Assembly (NCBI GenBank): GCA_964452115.1
Contig: CAYVKY010000001.1
Span: 1 to 64,000, forward strand
DNA: 64,000 nt
Source of the DNA: CAYVKY01 sp964452115
Lineage (GTDB): Bacteria > Bacteroidota > Ignavibacteria > Tepidaquicellales > Tepidaquicellaceae
Direction: 5' to 3'
Position numbers and translations under genes: made by a program. Positions 1 through 8,097 of this stretch are shown one piece after another (position 1 is the first letter of the stretch; the number at the start of each line of letters is the position of its first letter). The notes below the pieces were generated by a model that was not told the DNA's origin, ran no database searches, and saw nothing but the letters and a program-made list of their open reading frames with translations.

Positions 1-1
1 G

Positions 2-457
2 ATTATATTCAATGAATATACTACCGGCGCGAGCAACGATATCGAAAGAGCATCATCGCTTGCACGTAAAATGGTATGTGAGTTCGGAATGAGCGAGAAG
101 CTCGGACCGATTATGTACGGCAATAAAGAAGAAGAAGTATTCTTAGGCAAGGAAATTCATCAGCATAAAAATTACAGCGAAGAAACGCAGGAAATCATTG
201 ATGATGAAACGAAAAAGATTGTACAGTCGTGTATGGACAGGGCGCTGAATATTCTTACAACCAATATTGATATACTGCACAAACTTGCTGAGGCACTTCT
301 AGAACGAGAAATTCTTGATTCGGACGAGATTGATGCAATAATGCGCGGAGAGCAGCTTCCACCTGTCGAAAAAAATCACAATAACAACAACGGTGCAGCA
401 TTCATGCAAAGCGAAGCAGCACCAAAACAGGAAGAATCGAAAAACATAGAAATTTAA
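2..457 (+). CDS. ftsH: ATP-dependent zinc metalloprotease FtsH, C-terminal fragment
   Basis: The frame is open to the left edge, so only the last 151 residues are visible. It begins with NEYTTGASNDIERASSLARK, the conserved helix of the M41 peptidase domain that follows the HEAGH zinc site, and continues with GMSEKLGPIMYG, also typical of FtsH. The tail is polar and Asn/Gln-rich (HNNNNG), as is common at FtsH C-termini. FtsH is a membrane-anchored hexameric AAA+ protease that degrades misfolded membrane proteins and short-lived regulators. The AAA+ and zinc-binding parts lie outside the window. An ATG inside the frame at 71 is internal and not the start. A hairpin follows at 469-496. Confidence 0.93.
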   Translation: MIFNEYTTGASNDIERASSLARKMVCEFGMSEKLGPIMYGNKEEEVFLGKEIHQHKNYSEETQEIIDDETKKIVQSCMDRALNILTTNIDILHKLAEALLEREILDSDEIDAIMRGEQLPPVEKNHNNNNGAAFMQSEAAPKQEESKNIEI

Positions 458-468
458 ATTATAATAAC

Positions 469-496
469 GAGCGGGTATTAAAAAAAATACCCGCTC
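469..496 (+). terminator. Intergenic hairpin after ftsH
   Basis: GAGCGGGTAT and ATACCCGCTC form a perfect 10-bp stem around an A-rich 8-nt loop. No T-tract follows, so intrinsic termination is uncertain. The stem ends 12 nt before the next start codon at 509, so it could also mask the ribosome site or protect the ftsH mRNA end. Confidence 0.5.
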
Positions 497-508
497 TATC
501 TGAAAAAT

Positions 509-1141
509 ATGGAAGGAACCAGTAAAATTTCTCTTAAGTCTGAGGTCTTCAGAAAATCAATTCATCTTATTTCACTTTTTATACCTGTTCTTTATTATTT
601 TTTATTTTCAAAAGCGCAGGCAGTTTTATTTTTATTTCTTGCTTCAGCCGGAATGATACTGCTGGATTATATGAAACGCGACCTGAAGGGAATCGGAAAA
701 TTGTACAACAAGATTCTCGGCGGTTTACTGAGAAACGATGAAAGAAATTTCAAAGAAAAAGTAATAACCGGCGGTACATTGTTCGTAATCGGAATATTTT
801 TAGCCGTTGTGCTTTTTCAGAAAAATGTTGCCATCAGTGCCGTCACGATTTTGATTGTATGCGATTCGGCTTCTGCACTTGTCGGCAAGTCAATCGGCAG
901 ACATAAACTAATCGGCGAAAAAACCTATGAGGGAACCGCGGCGTTTTTAATAGCAGGAATTGTTCTGATATTTTTGATTCTTCCGATGACATTTAATGTC
1001 CACGGAGAAATTTATATTGCAATCGTGTCACTGATAATTGCTGCAATCATTGAAGTGATGCCCTGGAAACTCGACGATAATATACTCGTTCCTTTAGCCT
1101 ATGGTGTAACGTACACGGTACTGGCAGGTTTATTTCATTAA
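509..1141 (+). CDS. CTP-dependent diacylglycerol/polyprenol kinase family membrane protein
   Basis: This is a polytopic membrane protein of 210 residues with about six or seven hydrophobic segments. It carries CDSASALVGKSIGRHK followed by GEKTYEGTAAF, the signature shared by the dolichol kinase (Sec59), Dgk1 and phytol kinase (VTE5) families and related to CdsA. Members phosphorylate a lipid alcohol (diacylglycerol, polyprenol or phytol), usually with CTP. The start follows the hairpin at 469-496 and an A-rich leader; KSEVFRKSIHL at the N-terminus is the usual opening of the family. It lies 17 nt before ychF and is probably co-transcribed with it. The substrate cannot be told from sequence. 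Phosphatidate cytidylyltransferase is a less likely alternative because of the short length. Confidence 0.8.
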   Translation: MEGTSKISLKSEVFRKSIHLISLFIPVLYYFLFSKAQAVLFLFLASAGMILLDYMKRDLKGIGKLYNKILGGLLRNDERNFKEKVITGGTLFVIGIFLAVVLFQKNVAISAVTILIVCDSASALVGKSIGRHKLIGEKTYEGTAAFLIAGIVLIFLILPMTFNVHGEIYIAIVSLIIAAIIEVMPWKLDDNILVPLAYGVTYTVLAGLFH

Positions 1142-1158
1142 CATAAATTTTATTTAAT

Positions 1159-2262
1159 ATGAGTCTGAAATGCGGTATTGTCGGCTTGCCAAATGTCGGC
1201 AAATCAACTTTATTTAATGCACTTACATCTACTTTGAATGCGGAAGCATCAAACTATCCTTTTTGCACAATAGAACCGAATTTAGGAACGGTGATTGTTC
1301 CCGATAAAAGAATTGACGAACTTGTGAAAATTTACAATCCTAAAAAAATTATTCCAAGTACAATTGAATTTGTGGATATTGCAGGACTCGTCAAAGGCGC
1401 ATCGAAGGGTGAAGGACTCGGGAATCAGTTTTTATCACATATAAGGGAAGTTGAAACCATCATTCATATTGTGAGATGCTTTGAAGATGACAATATAATA
1501 CACGTTATGGAGAATATTGACCCGGCAAGAGATATCGAGATAATTGAAACGGAACTTATATTGAAAGATATGGACACGCTTGAGAAACGTCTTGACAGGT
1601 CATCGCGTGCTCTGAAAACAGGCGATAAAAAACTTCAGTTGGAAGTGGATGTAATAAACCGCCTGAAAGAGCATTTCGGACAGGGCAGGCTCGCAAAATA
1701 TTTCACGGATACTTTATCTAAGGAAGAGAAGGAAATAATTGAAGAAATGAGGCTTCTAACCGATAAACCGATACTTTATGCAGCAAATGTTAAAGATACG
1801 GAAATTAAGGGGAATAAGTATACTGAGATAGTAAAAAATATAGCGCAGAAAGAGAATGCCGAATTCATGATTCTATCTGCTGAGATTGAGTCCGAAATTG
1901 CACAGCTCCCGAGTAAGGAAGAAAAAACAGAATTTCTGGGAACTTTGGGATTGGAAGAGTCAGGATTAGACACTTTGATAAAAGAATCATACAGGCTTTT
2001 AGGTTATATTACATTCTTCACTGCAGGCGAAAAGGAAGTGCATTCATGGACAATCCATAACGGACTTAAAGCGCCCGAAGCCGCCGGAAAAATTCACACT
2101 GATTTTGAAAAGGGATTTATCAGGGCTGAAGTAATCAAATATGATGACGTGTTTAAATATCAGGATGAAAAAATTGTAAGGGATAAAGGAATGATGCATA
2201 CGGAAGGGAAGGAGTATATCGTCGAAGACGGGGATATTATGCTATTTCGATTTAATGTATAA
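1159..2262 (+). CDS. ychF: Obg-like ribosome-associated ATPase YchF
   Basis: This 367-residue protein is the usual length for YchF/OLA1. The P-loop GLPNVGKST is at residues 9-17, the switch-II DIAGLVKGASKGEGLG begins near residue 73, and the atypical NVKD-type base-recognition motif is near residue 211. The C-terminal TGS domain includes GEKEVHSWTIHNGLKAPEAA. YchF binds ribosomes, prefers ATP over GTP and has been linked to oxidative-stress control. It is cytoplasmic. The gene converges with the lysine transaminase gene and ends at a compact bidirectional terminator. It is intact and has nothing unusual. Confidence 0.97.
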   Translation: MSLKCGIVGLPNVGKSTLFNALTSTLNAEASNYPFCTIEPNLGTVIVPDKRIDELVKIYNPKKIIPSTIEFVDIAGLVKGASKGEGLGNQFLSHIREVETIIHIVRCFEDDNIIHVMENIDPARDIEIIETELILKDMDTLEKRLDRSSRALKTGDKKLQLEVDVINRLKEHFGQGRLAKYFTDTLSKEEKEIIEEMRLLTDKPILYAANVKDTEIKGNKYTEIVKNIAQKENAEFMILSAEIESEIAQLPSKEEKTEFLGTLGLEESGLDTLIKESYRLLGYITFFTAGEKEVHSWTIHNGLKAPEAAGKIHTDFEKGFIRAEVIKYDDVFKYQDEKIVRDKGMMHTEGKEYIVEDGDIMLFRFNV

Positions 2263-2268
2263 AAAAAA

Positions 2269-2285
2269 GCCGCAAAATATGCGGC
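2269..2285. terminator. Bidirectional rho-independent terminator between ychF and lat
   Basis: GCCGCA and TGCGGC form a 6-bp GC-rich stem with a 5-nt loop. An A-run precedes it (2261-2268) and a T-run follows it (2286-2294), so it can terminate transcription from both converging genes. Confidence 0.9.
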
Positions 2286-2311
2286 TTTTTTTTTATAATC
2301 TTATCTATAAT

Positions 2312-3658
2312 TTATACAAGTTTTCCGATTACTTTATCTAATATCACGAAACATTCATCAATTTCATCAGAATTGATAGCGAGGTTCGGTCTGAATCTGA
2401 TCGATTTTTCACCGCACCCAAGTATCAGCAAATTGTTATTCATTGATTCGCTTACAGTTTTATTTCTTAATTCAGCGCTGTCAAGGTCGAAAGCCGCAAA
2501 GAGTCCTACGCCTCTGCCGTTGCTGACTTTTCCTGCATACTTATTCTGCAATTCATGAATTCTGCTCAGCAGATATTTGCCCATAATTTCTGCATTTTCT
2601 ACAAGGTTGTCTTCTTCTATGATTTCAAGGATTCTTCTGCTTCTTACCATATCAACTATATTGCCGCCCCATGTCGAATTTATACGGCTCGGAATTTTGA
2701 AAACGTTTGTTTCGATTTCATCAATTCTTCCCGTTGAAAGGATGCCGCATACCTGCATTTTTTTGCCGAAGGAAATTATGTCGGGTTGAACATAATGCAT
2801 ATGTGCCCACCATTTTCCTGTCATTGCAATGCCTGTCTGCACTTCGTCAATGATGAAAATGATTTCGTTTTCGTCGCAGATTTCACGGAGTTTCACAAAG
2901 AATTCTTTTCTGAACTGGTTGTCGCCGCCTTCTCCCTGGATTGCTTCTATGATTAAGCCTGCGATGTCATCTTTGTTTTTTGCGATAGCATCTTTGATTT
3001 CACCGATTGCGATATCTTCCTGCCTGATTACTTCAGCAAGATTTTCGCCTTCAAGAGGGAATTTAACTTTAGGATTGGTGATTCTCGGCCAGTCAAATTT
3101 CGGGAAATATTTAATCTTTATTGGGTCAGTGTTTGTTAAAGAAAGCGTATAACCTGTTCTTCCGTGAAATGCCTGTTTGAAATGAATAATCTGTTTGCCC
3201 TTTTCCTCTTTATAGCCTTTCTGAAAATTTTTCTGTACTTTCCAGTCAATAGCCGCTTTGAGAGCATTTTCAACTGCAAGTGCGCCGCCTTCAATAAAGA
3301 ATGCATATTTGAAATATGAAGGTACCGCGGTTTTGAAAAATGTATCAACGAACTCTCCCTGTTCTCTGACATATATGTCGGAAAGTGAAGGTTTTGTAAG
3401 TGCAACTTTTCCGATTTCATTTATAAACTCATCAGTCATCATTTTCGGATGATTAAGTCCGATAGGATTTGATGCAACGAATGTAAAAAAATCGAGGAAA
3501 TTTTTATTTGTGTTTGAGTCGTGGATATAAGACCCTTTTGATTTGGCTAAATCTAATGTGATGTTGTATCCGTCAACGAGCATATATTTGCGGAGGAGTT
3601 CCTGAACAGAAGTGTCATTTACATACACACCCGAGTTTGCTAATTTTGTTTCAGACAT
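2312..3658 (-). CDS. lat: L-lysine 6-transaminase
   Basis: This is a class-III PLP aminotransferase of 448 residues, the usual length for lysine epsilon-aminotransferase. The PLP aspartate lies in FIIDEVQTGIAMTGK (D271) and the Schiff-base lysine in DIISFGKKMQVCG (K300). The latter motif, ending in MQVCG, is characteristic of Lat rather than ornithine or GABA aminotransferases. It transfers the side-chain amino group of lysine to 2-oxoglutarate, giving aminoadipate semialdehyde and glutamate. A GAGGT ribosome site lies 6 nt before the ATG. It is 22 nt downstream of purM and probably read from the same transcript. No aminoadipate-semialdehyde dehydrogenase is adjacent. Confidence 0.92.
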   Translation of the reverse strand: MSETKLANSGVYVNDTSVQELLRKYMLVDGYNITLDLAKSKGSYIHDSNTNKNFLDFFTFVASNPIGLNHPKMMTDEFINEIGKVALTKPSLSDIYVREQGEFVDTFFKTAVPSYFKYAFFIEGGALAVENALKAAIDWKVQKNFQKGYKEEKGKQIIHFKQAFHGRTGYTLSLTNTDPIKIKYFPKFDWPRITNPKVKFPLEGENLAEVIRQEDIAIGEIKDAIAKNKDDIAGLIIEAIQGEGGDNQFRKEFFVKLREICDENEIIFIIDEVQTGIAMTGKWWAHMHYVQPDIISFGKKMQVCGILSTGRIDEIETNVFKIPSRINSTWGGNIVDMVRSRRILEIIEEDNLVENAEIMGKYLLSRIHELQNKYAGKVSNGRGVGLFAAFDLDSAELRNKTVSESMNNNLLILGCGEKSIRFRPNLAINSDEIDECFVILDKVIGKLV

Positions 3659-3680
3659 AGTTTACCTCAAATTTAATGGT

Positions 3681-4676
3681 TTAAAGAATTTTTCCGATAA
3701 CGTGTGGATTTGATTTTATTGTTTTAAGATATTTATATAATTTTTCAGATTCATTTTCGGGGGTTATAAATATCAGTCCTATTCCAAGATTAAATGTGCG
3801 TCTCATATCGTTTTCGGGAACGTGTCCTGCGTTCTGAATAATGTTGAATATTTCAGGCCTTTCCCAGGCTATCCAGTTTACATCAAGCACTCTGTCTTTC
3901 GGTATCACTCGCTTTGTGTTGCCTTCAATGCCTCCGCCTGTTATGTGCGAAATAGAATTTATTCTAAACTTTTTAAGGCATTTCTGAATAACATCCAGAT
4001 AACTCTTATGAACTTTCAGCAGTTCAATACCGAGAGTATTGTCAATTTTCTTGTAGTATTTTTTAAGTTTCGCAGGCGTGTCAAAAATTTTTCGTACGAG
4101 CGAATAGCCGTTGGTATGGAGTCCCGTTGATTCAAGTCCTATCATCACATCACCCTTTTTTACATTCGCTTTATCAAGAATTTTTTTCTTGTCAACTACG
4201 CCGACAATTGTTCCTGCAAGGTCAAAATCTCCCTGAGTATATAATCCCGGCATTTCGGCAGTTTCACCGCCGATAAGCGAGCAGCCGTTGTTTATACATC
4301 CGCGCACGAATCCTTTCATCAGTTCGAGCGCATTTCTGCTATCAAGTTTTCCCGTTGCATAGTAATCGAGAAAATAAAGAGGAACTGCACCGCATACAGC
4401 AATGTCATTCACGCAGTGATTCACAAGGTCTTCACCCACAGTATCTAATTTGTTAAGCTGCGCTGCGATTTTAATTTTTGTACCGACTCCGTCAACACTG
4501 GAAACTAAAACGGGATATTTATAATTTTTGAATGATGCATCATAGAATGCACCAAAGTTACCAATCCCGCTTAAAACAGATTTATTGAATGTCTTTTTTA
4601 CCAAAGGTTTTATTTCGTCGACAAATTTTTCTGCTTTTGGGATGTTTACACCGGAAGATTTATAAGATGTTTTCAC
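3681..4676 (-). CDS. purM: Phosphoribosylformylglycinamidine cyclo-ligase (AIR synthetase)
   Basis: This protein of 331 residues has the PurM hallmarks: YKSSGVNIPKAEKFV at the N-terminus, SSVDGVGTKIKIA in the ATP-binding region, GGETAEMPGLY in the middle and HITGGGIEGN in the C-terminal AIRS domain. It catalyses the ATP-dependent ring closure of FGAM to AIR, the fifth step of purine synthesis. The next purine gene seen, purL (the preceding step), is about 22 kb away at 26284-28530, so purine genes are scattered here. The gene sits between the rsmI-like gene (88 nt upstream) and lat (22 nt downstream). Confidence 0.96.
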   Translation of the reverse strand: MKTSYKSSGVNIPKAEKFVDEIKPLVKKTFNKSVLSGIGNFGAFYDASFKNYKYPVLVSSVDGVGTKIKIAAQLNKLDTVGEDLVNHCVNDIAVCGAVPLYFLDYYATGKLDSRNALELMKGFVRGCINNGCSLIGGETAEMPGLYTQGDFDLAGTIVGVVDKKKILDKANVKKGDVMIGLESTGLHTNGYSLVRKIFDTPAKLKKYYKKIDNTLGIELLKVHKSYLDVIQKCLKKFRINSISHITGGGIEGNTKRVIPKDRVLDVNWIAWERPEIFNIIQNAGHVPENDMRRTFNLGIGLIFITPENESEKLYKYLKTIKSNPHVIGKIL

Positions 4677-4764
4677 ATCAATAAATTACTCATTTAATAG
4701 GATTTTTTCAATGTAGATAGGCGGGAAAATAAGTGAAAACTGAAGCAGAAATTACAGATGTAAT

Positions 4765-5457
4765 CTATTCCTGAAACTTGTCTATTATTATTACGAATTC
4801 TTCTTTTACTTTTGCTTCGCCGAATGTGCTTTTAAGGTCTTGAAGAATTTCGGCTGCCGTGCCTCTGAATTTCATTTCATTCGGCATTGTGAGATTCATC
4901 CCGATAAAAATTTTTCTGTCCGGGGAAACCTCTGAAATGTCTGCCAGCAAAGCCTGAAGCCTGTATGGTGTTTCAAGCATTGCAATGGTTTTTTGTATTC
5001 TTAATACTTTTTTCAGTTCTGATTTGCGTTCACCTGATTTCGGTGACAGGAATCCGAGGTAATAAAAACGGCTTATATCAAATCCCGATAAGACGAGCGC
5101 AGAAAGCAGGGAATTTGCACCGGGAATGAAATCAACTTTTATATTAAACTCGATACATTTATTAATCAATCTTTTTCCCGGATCTGCAAACCCGGGAGTA
5201 CCGCAATCCGTAATAAGTGCGGCAGACTTGCCTTCAAGTATATAAGTAAAAATTTCTTCCGATGCCGTGTATTCATTGTGCTCATTTATCTGCAGTAATT
5301 CCTTTTTCAGATTCAGAAATTTAAGAAGTTTTGCTGCTTCTTTAAATTCTTCGCAAACGATAATTTCACACTCAGTCAGGATTCTGATTGCACGGAGTGT
5401 GATGTCGCAGTAGTTTCCTATCGGTGTTGATACTACATATAGCGATGCCGGTTCCAA
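4765..5457 (-). CDS. rsmI: RsmI-family tetrapyrrole-type SAM methyltransferase (16S rRNA C1402 2'-O-methyltransferase-like)
   Basis: The protein opens with LYVVSTPIGNYCDITLRAI, the RsmI signature, and has DCGTPGFADPG and IPGANSLLSAL, the SAM-binding loops of the TP-methylase fold. RsmI methylates the ribose of C1402 in 16S rRNA at the decoding centre. At 230 residues it is shorter than E. coli RsmI (about 286) because the C-terminal extension is missing. The usual AEDTR segment is replaced by CEEFKE. It may therefore be a family paralogue with altered target. The start is a TTG placed directly after the dut stop codon, implying translational coupling. Confidence 0.8.
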   Translation of the reverse strand: MEPASLYVVSTPIGNYCDITLRAIRILTECEIIVCEEFKEAAKLLKFLNLKKELLQINEHNEYTASEEIFTYILEGKSAALITDCGTPGFADPGKRLINKCIEFNIKVDFIPGANSLLSALVLSGFDISRFYYLGFLSPKSGERKSELKKVLRIQKTIAMLETPYRLQALLADISEVSPDRKIFIGMNLTMPNEMKFRGTAAEILQDLKSTFGEAKVKEEFVIIIDKFQE

Positions 5458-5910
5458 TCAGGATGTCCCTCCCGTGCTTCCGTATCCGCCTTCGCCTCTG
5501 TGAGTGTCGGATAATACAGATGCCTTTATAAAATCCGCTTTTTCATATTTAGAAATAATCATTTGTGCAATTCTGTCTCCCTGATTAATTGTAAACGGGG
5601 ATTTGCTGTGATTGATAAGCAGAACTTTCACTTCACCTCTGTAGTCTGCATCAACCGTGCCGGGAGAGTTCAGTACCGTGATGCCGTATTTTAGTGCCAG
5701 TCCGCTTCTGGGGCGTATCTGCGCCTCGTATCCTTTAGGAAGTTCTATAATGAGATTCGTAGGAATCAGCTTATATTCCTCAGGCATCAGCACAATTGTT
5801 TCCCGGGAGGATGAACATAAATCCATCCCCGAAGAATCCGGTGTCTGATACGCAGGAATATAAGCTGTAGATTCCTCATCGAATTTTTTAAAATAAACTT
5901 TTACTGCCAT
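5458..5910 (-). CDS. dut: dUTP diphosphatase (dUTPase)
   Basis: The protein is 150 residues, the normal length for trimeric dUTPase. All five motifs can be read: SSGMDLCSS (1), RPRSGLALK (2), GTVDADYRGEVKV (3, with the catalytic Asp), RIAQMII (4) and RGEGGYGSTGG (5, the flexible C-terminal arm closing over the nucleotide). It hydrolyses dUTP to dUMP and pyrophosphate, keeping uracil out of DNA and feeding dTMP synthesis. The start codon overlaps the stop of the DUF4190 gene by one base and its stop abuts the TTG start of the rsmI-like gene, so the three form an operon. Confidence 0.97.
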   Translation of the reverse strand: MAVKVYFKKFDEESTAYIPAYQTPDSSGMDLCSSSRETIVLMPEEYKLIPTNLIIELPKGYEAQIRPRSGLALKYGITVLNSPGTVDADYRGEVKVLLINHSKSPFTINQGDRIAQMIISKYEKADFIKASVLSDTHRGEGGYGSTGGTS

Positions 5911-6299
5911 TAGTAACTATAATGCGTGGACGATGCTGCTGCGAATACACCGAGTGCAAGCAAAATTCCTAATACTATTAAACCGATTACAAATAAAATT
6001 ACACCTACAATACCAAGCCACATGCCGATTGTAGCCATAGTACGGTTTGATTCTGGTGATTGTCCGGCATTGATTTTGGCAATTTCATTTTTCCCGATAA
6101 TCCAGGCAGGAATTGCTGAAAAAATACCACAGGCAATATATGATAATATACCGAAAATTAATGCCAATATTGCGTTAGTGCTTGAACCTTTAGACGGTTG
6201 ATTGTAACCCTGCGGCGGCTGAGGTGGCTGAGGCGGCTGCTGTGGAGCATTGTAATAACCTTGTCCGCTGTCTTGAGAAAAGAACGTAGAATTTTTCAT
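5910..6299 (-). CDS. DUF4190-type small membrane protein with Pro/Gln-rich N-terminus
   Basis: The likely start is the ATG at 6299, giving about 129 residues; the open frame extends to 6392 but those residues look untranslated. The N-terminus is soluble and carries a PPQ tandem repeat (PPQQPPQPPQPPQ). Two hydrophobic hairpins follow: ILALIFGILSYIACGIFSAI and IGMWLGIVGVILFVIGLIVL, linked by the polar stretch IGKNEIAKINAGQSPESNR. This layout matches DUF4190 and related proteins of unknown function, found mainly in Gram-positive bacteria and Bacteroidota. The short triplet repeats (6210-6245) may vary in number. It is the first gene of the dut/rsmI operon and diverges from the amidohydrolase-like gene. 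Confidence 0.75.
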   Translation of the reverse strand: MKNSTFFSQDSGQGYYNAPQQPPQPPQPPQGYNQPSKGSSTNAILALIFGILSYIACGIFSAIPAWIIGKNEIAKINAGQSPESNRTMATIGMWLGIVGVILFVIGLIVLGILLALGVFAAASSTHYSY

Positions 6300-6433
6300 A
6301 GTTTTCATTTTGTTTTTAAAGTTGTAATATAAATCTATATAATTACAAAAAAAACTACAAAAAAACCAAAAAATTTGGTTTATGCATTTCAAAAAATAAC
6401 TTCTTTTTGTATGTTATTTTTAAAATTACGAAC

Positions 6434-8095
6434 ATGAAGATTATCAGATATATTTTTTTACTTTTTGCGGCAACTTTGGTTCTTTCCTGCGGTAAAGCAC
6501 CGGACAAAGTATTTATAAACGGAAAAATTTATACTCTCGATTCCAAGAATACCGTTACAGAAGCAATTGCCGTAAAAGATGGGGAAATTGTTGACTTAGG
6601 GACGACAAAAGATATTAAGGATAAATATGCATCGGCACTTCAGATTGACCTCAACGGAGCTTCTGTAGTACCCGGGTTCATTGATTGCGACGGCAATCTG
6701 ATTGAATTTGCAAAAAATCTTCCGAATATTAACCTGCCGAAATTTAATTCCCGGCAGGAACTTGACAGCATATTAAAAATATATACAAAGGCATATAATG
6801 AAAACATCTGGATAAAAGTGACATATCTCAGTCCCGATGATGCAACCGTTGACAGCATTTTATCTTTGAGCAAAAATTTTCTGGATAAAATTGATTCTAC
6901 TCATAATATATATGTGGTTAACAGCACGGATGAAGTTGCTATTTGCAATTCAAAAATGCTGAGTACTTTGAGAATTACGGAGAAAACAAAGACGCCTGCA
7001 AACGGCGATATAGAAAAAGATGAAAAGACCGGCAAACTTACCGGATTTTTATTTGATGATGCAACTGACCTGATTAACGAGAGTCTGAGATTATATTCAA
7101 AAGATGAAATGCTGATGCTTGTTGAAAAAGCCGTTAATGAGCTGACGAAATATGGTATTATCGAAGTGCACGACCGCAACGTAAATAAAGAATCAATCGC
7201 AATCTTCAGACAGCTTATTGATGCAGATAAATTTCCGGTCAAGATGTATGCAGTGCTGAGCAGCGGCGATGAAACGTTCAAAGAATACCTGACCAAAGGT
7301 ATTGAAGAAAATTATAAAAATAAACTTACAGTACGTGCCGTTTCATTGGATTATGACGGCGGATTCGGATTTCAGGATGCGGCAATGTTTCGTGAATATC
7401 TGAACGAACCGAAAATTAAAATTCCATATAACAGCGACAGGGAAATTGAAAATACATTAAATGATGCGTGGGATAAAAACTTTCAGGTTGATATTAAAAC
7501 AGTCGGTGATAAAGCTGTGAATGTAACTCTGTCAACAATTGAGAAAGTTCTGAAAGAAAAAAATCATTCCGACCATAGAACGATACTGGAATCAATCGAA
7601 TTTATAAACGGAAATGATTATCAGAAAATATCGTCGTCGAAAGTAATTCCGTCCGTAAAACCCGAAACTACGATGGAAGATTCAAAAATCCTTCCGCAGC
7701 TTATCAGCGATGATAATCTTAAAAATCTCGGACAGTGGCAGAAATTATTTCAGTCAGCAGGACGTATAGTGACGGGTTCTGATTTTCCGTTTCAGCAGAT
7801 TAGTCCGTTGATTCAGATGTATTATCTGACTATGAGGCAGTTCCCTATAGATACAAGCGTGAAGACCCCCGATGCATCTGATACCCAAAGATTGTCTATT
7901 ATGGATGCTTTAAAATCATATACAACGTATGCAGCGTACTCGGGATTTGAAGAGAAAATAAGAGGCACTCTTGAAAAAGGAAAAAGAGCGGATTTTGTAG
8001 TCCTTTCGGATGATATGCTGAATTTAAATCCTGCTCAACTTATTAATGTAAAAATTCTGATGACTGTAATAGCAGGCAACCAATATAAAAATTAA
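6434..8095 (+). CDS. Amidohydrolase-3 (YtcJ-like) family lipoprotein lacking metal-binding histidines
   Basis: The protein is about 553 residues from the ATG at 6434. A lipoprotein signal ends at LVLSC (Cys19), so it should be membrane-anchored outside the cytoplasm. The fold markers of the YtcJ/formamide-deformylase family are clear: VFINGKIYTLD, VVPGFIDCDGNL, VGDKAVN, TGSDFPF and the C-terminal EKGKRADFVVLSDD. Known members use a His-x-His after PGFID, a His before the IGD motif and a His in IEHA. Here these read DGN, KTVGD and IEFI, so the three histidine sites are lost while the GSD aspartate remains. I infer a non-catalytic or altered protein. It is followed 2 nt later by prmC. The longer frame start at 6407 would spoil the signal peptide. 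Confidence 0.85.
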   Translation: MKIIRYIFLLFAATLVLSCGKAPDKVFINGKIYTLDSKNTVTEAIAVKDGEIVDLGTTKDIKDKYASALQIDLNGASVVPGFIDCDGNLIEFAKNLPNINLPKFNSRQELDSILKIYTKAYNENIWIKVTYLSPDDATVDSILSLSKNFLDKIDSTHNIYVVNSTDEVAICNSKMLSTLRITEKTKTPANGDIEKDEKTGKLTGFLFDDATDLINESLRLYSKDEMLMLVEKAVNELTKYGIIEVHDRNVNKESIAIFRQLIDADKFPVKMYAVLSSGDETFKEYLTKGIEENYKNKLTVRAVSLDYDGGFGFQDAAMFREYLNEPKIKIPYNSDREIENTLNDAWDKNFQVDIKTVGDKAVNVTLSTIEKVLKEKNHSDHRTILESIEFINGNDYQKISSSKVIPSVKPETTMEDSKILPQLISDDNLKNLGQWQKLFQSAGRIVTGSDFPFQQISPLIQMYYLTMRQFPIDTSVKTPDASDTQRLSIMDALKSYTTYAAYSGFEEKIRGTLEKGKRADFVVLSDDMLNLNPAQLINVKILMTVIAGNQYKN

Positions 8096-8097
8096 AA

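Noticed and set aside
2829..3152. A 107-residue plus-strand frame with hydrophobic stretches
   Set aside because: It is the antisense shadow of the lysine transaminase; the hydrophobicity comes from complementing its codons.
4751..4764. ATTACAGATGTAAT hairpin after purM
   Set aside because: The stem has six AT-rich pairs with a 2-nt loop and no T-tract, too weak for a terminator.
6210..6245. Tandem repeat as a mobile or CRISPR-like element
   Set aside because: It is a short in-frame PPQ codon repeat within the DUF4190-type gene. No CRISPR repeat, insertion sequence or integrase was seen anywhere in the window.
6309..6392. N-terminal extension of the DUF4190-type protein
   Set aside because: The extra residues are a cysteine- and phenylalanine-rich translation of AT-rich leader, and the family begins near the later ATG codons.
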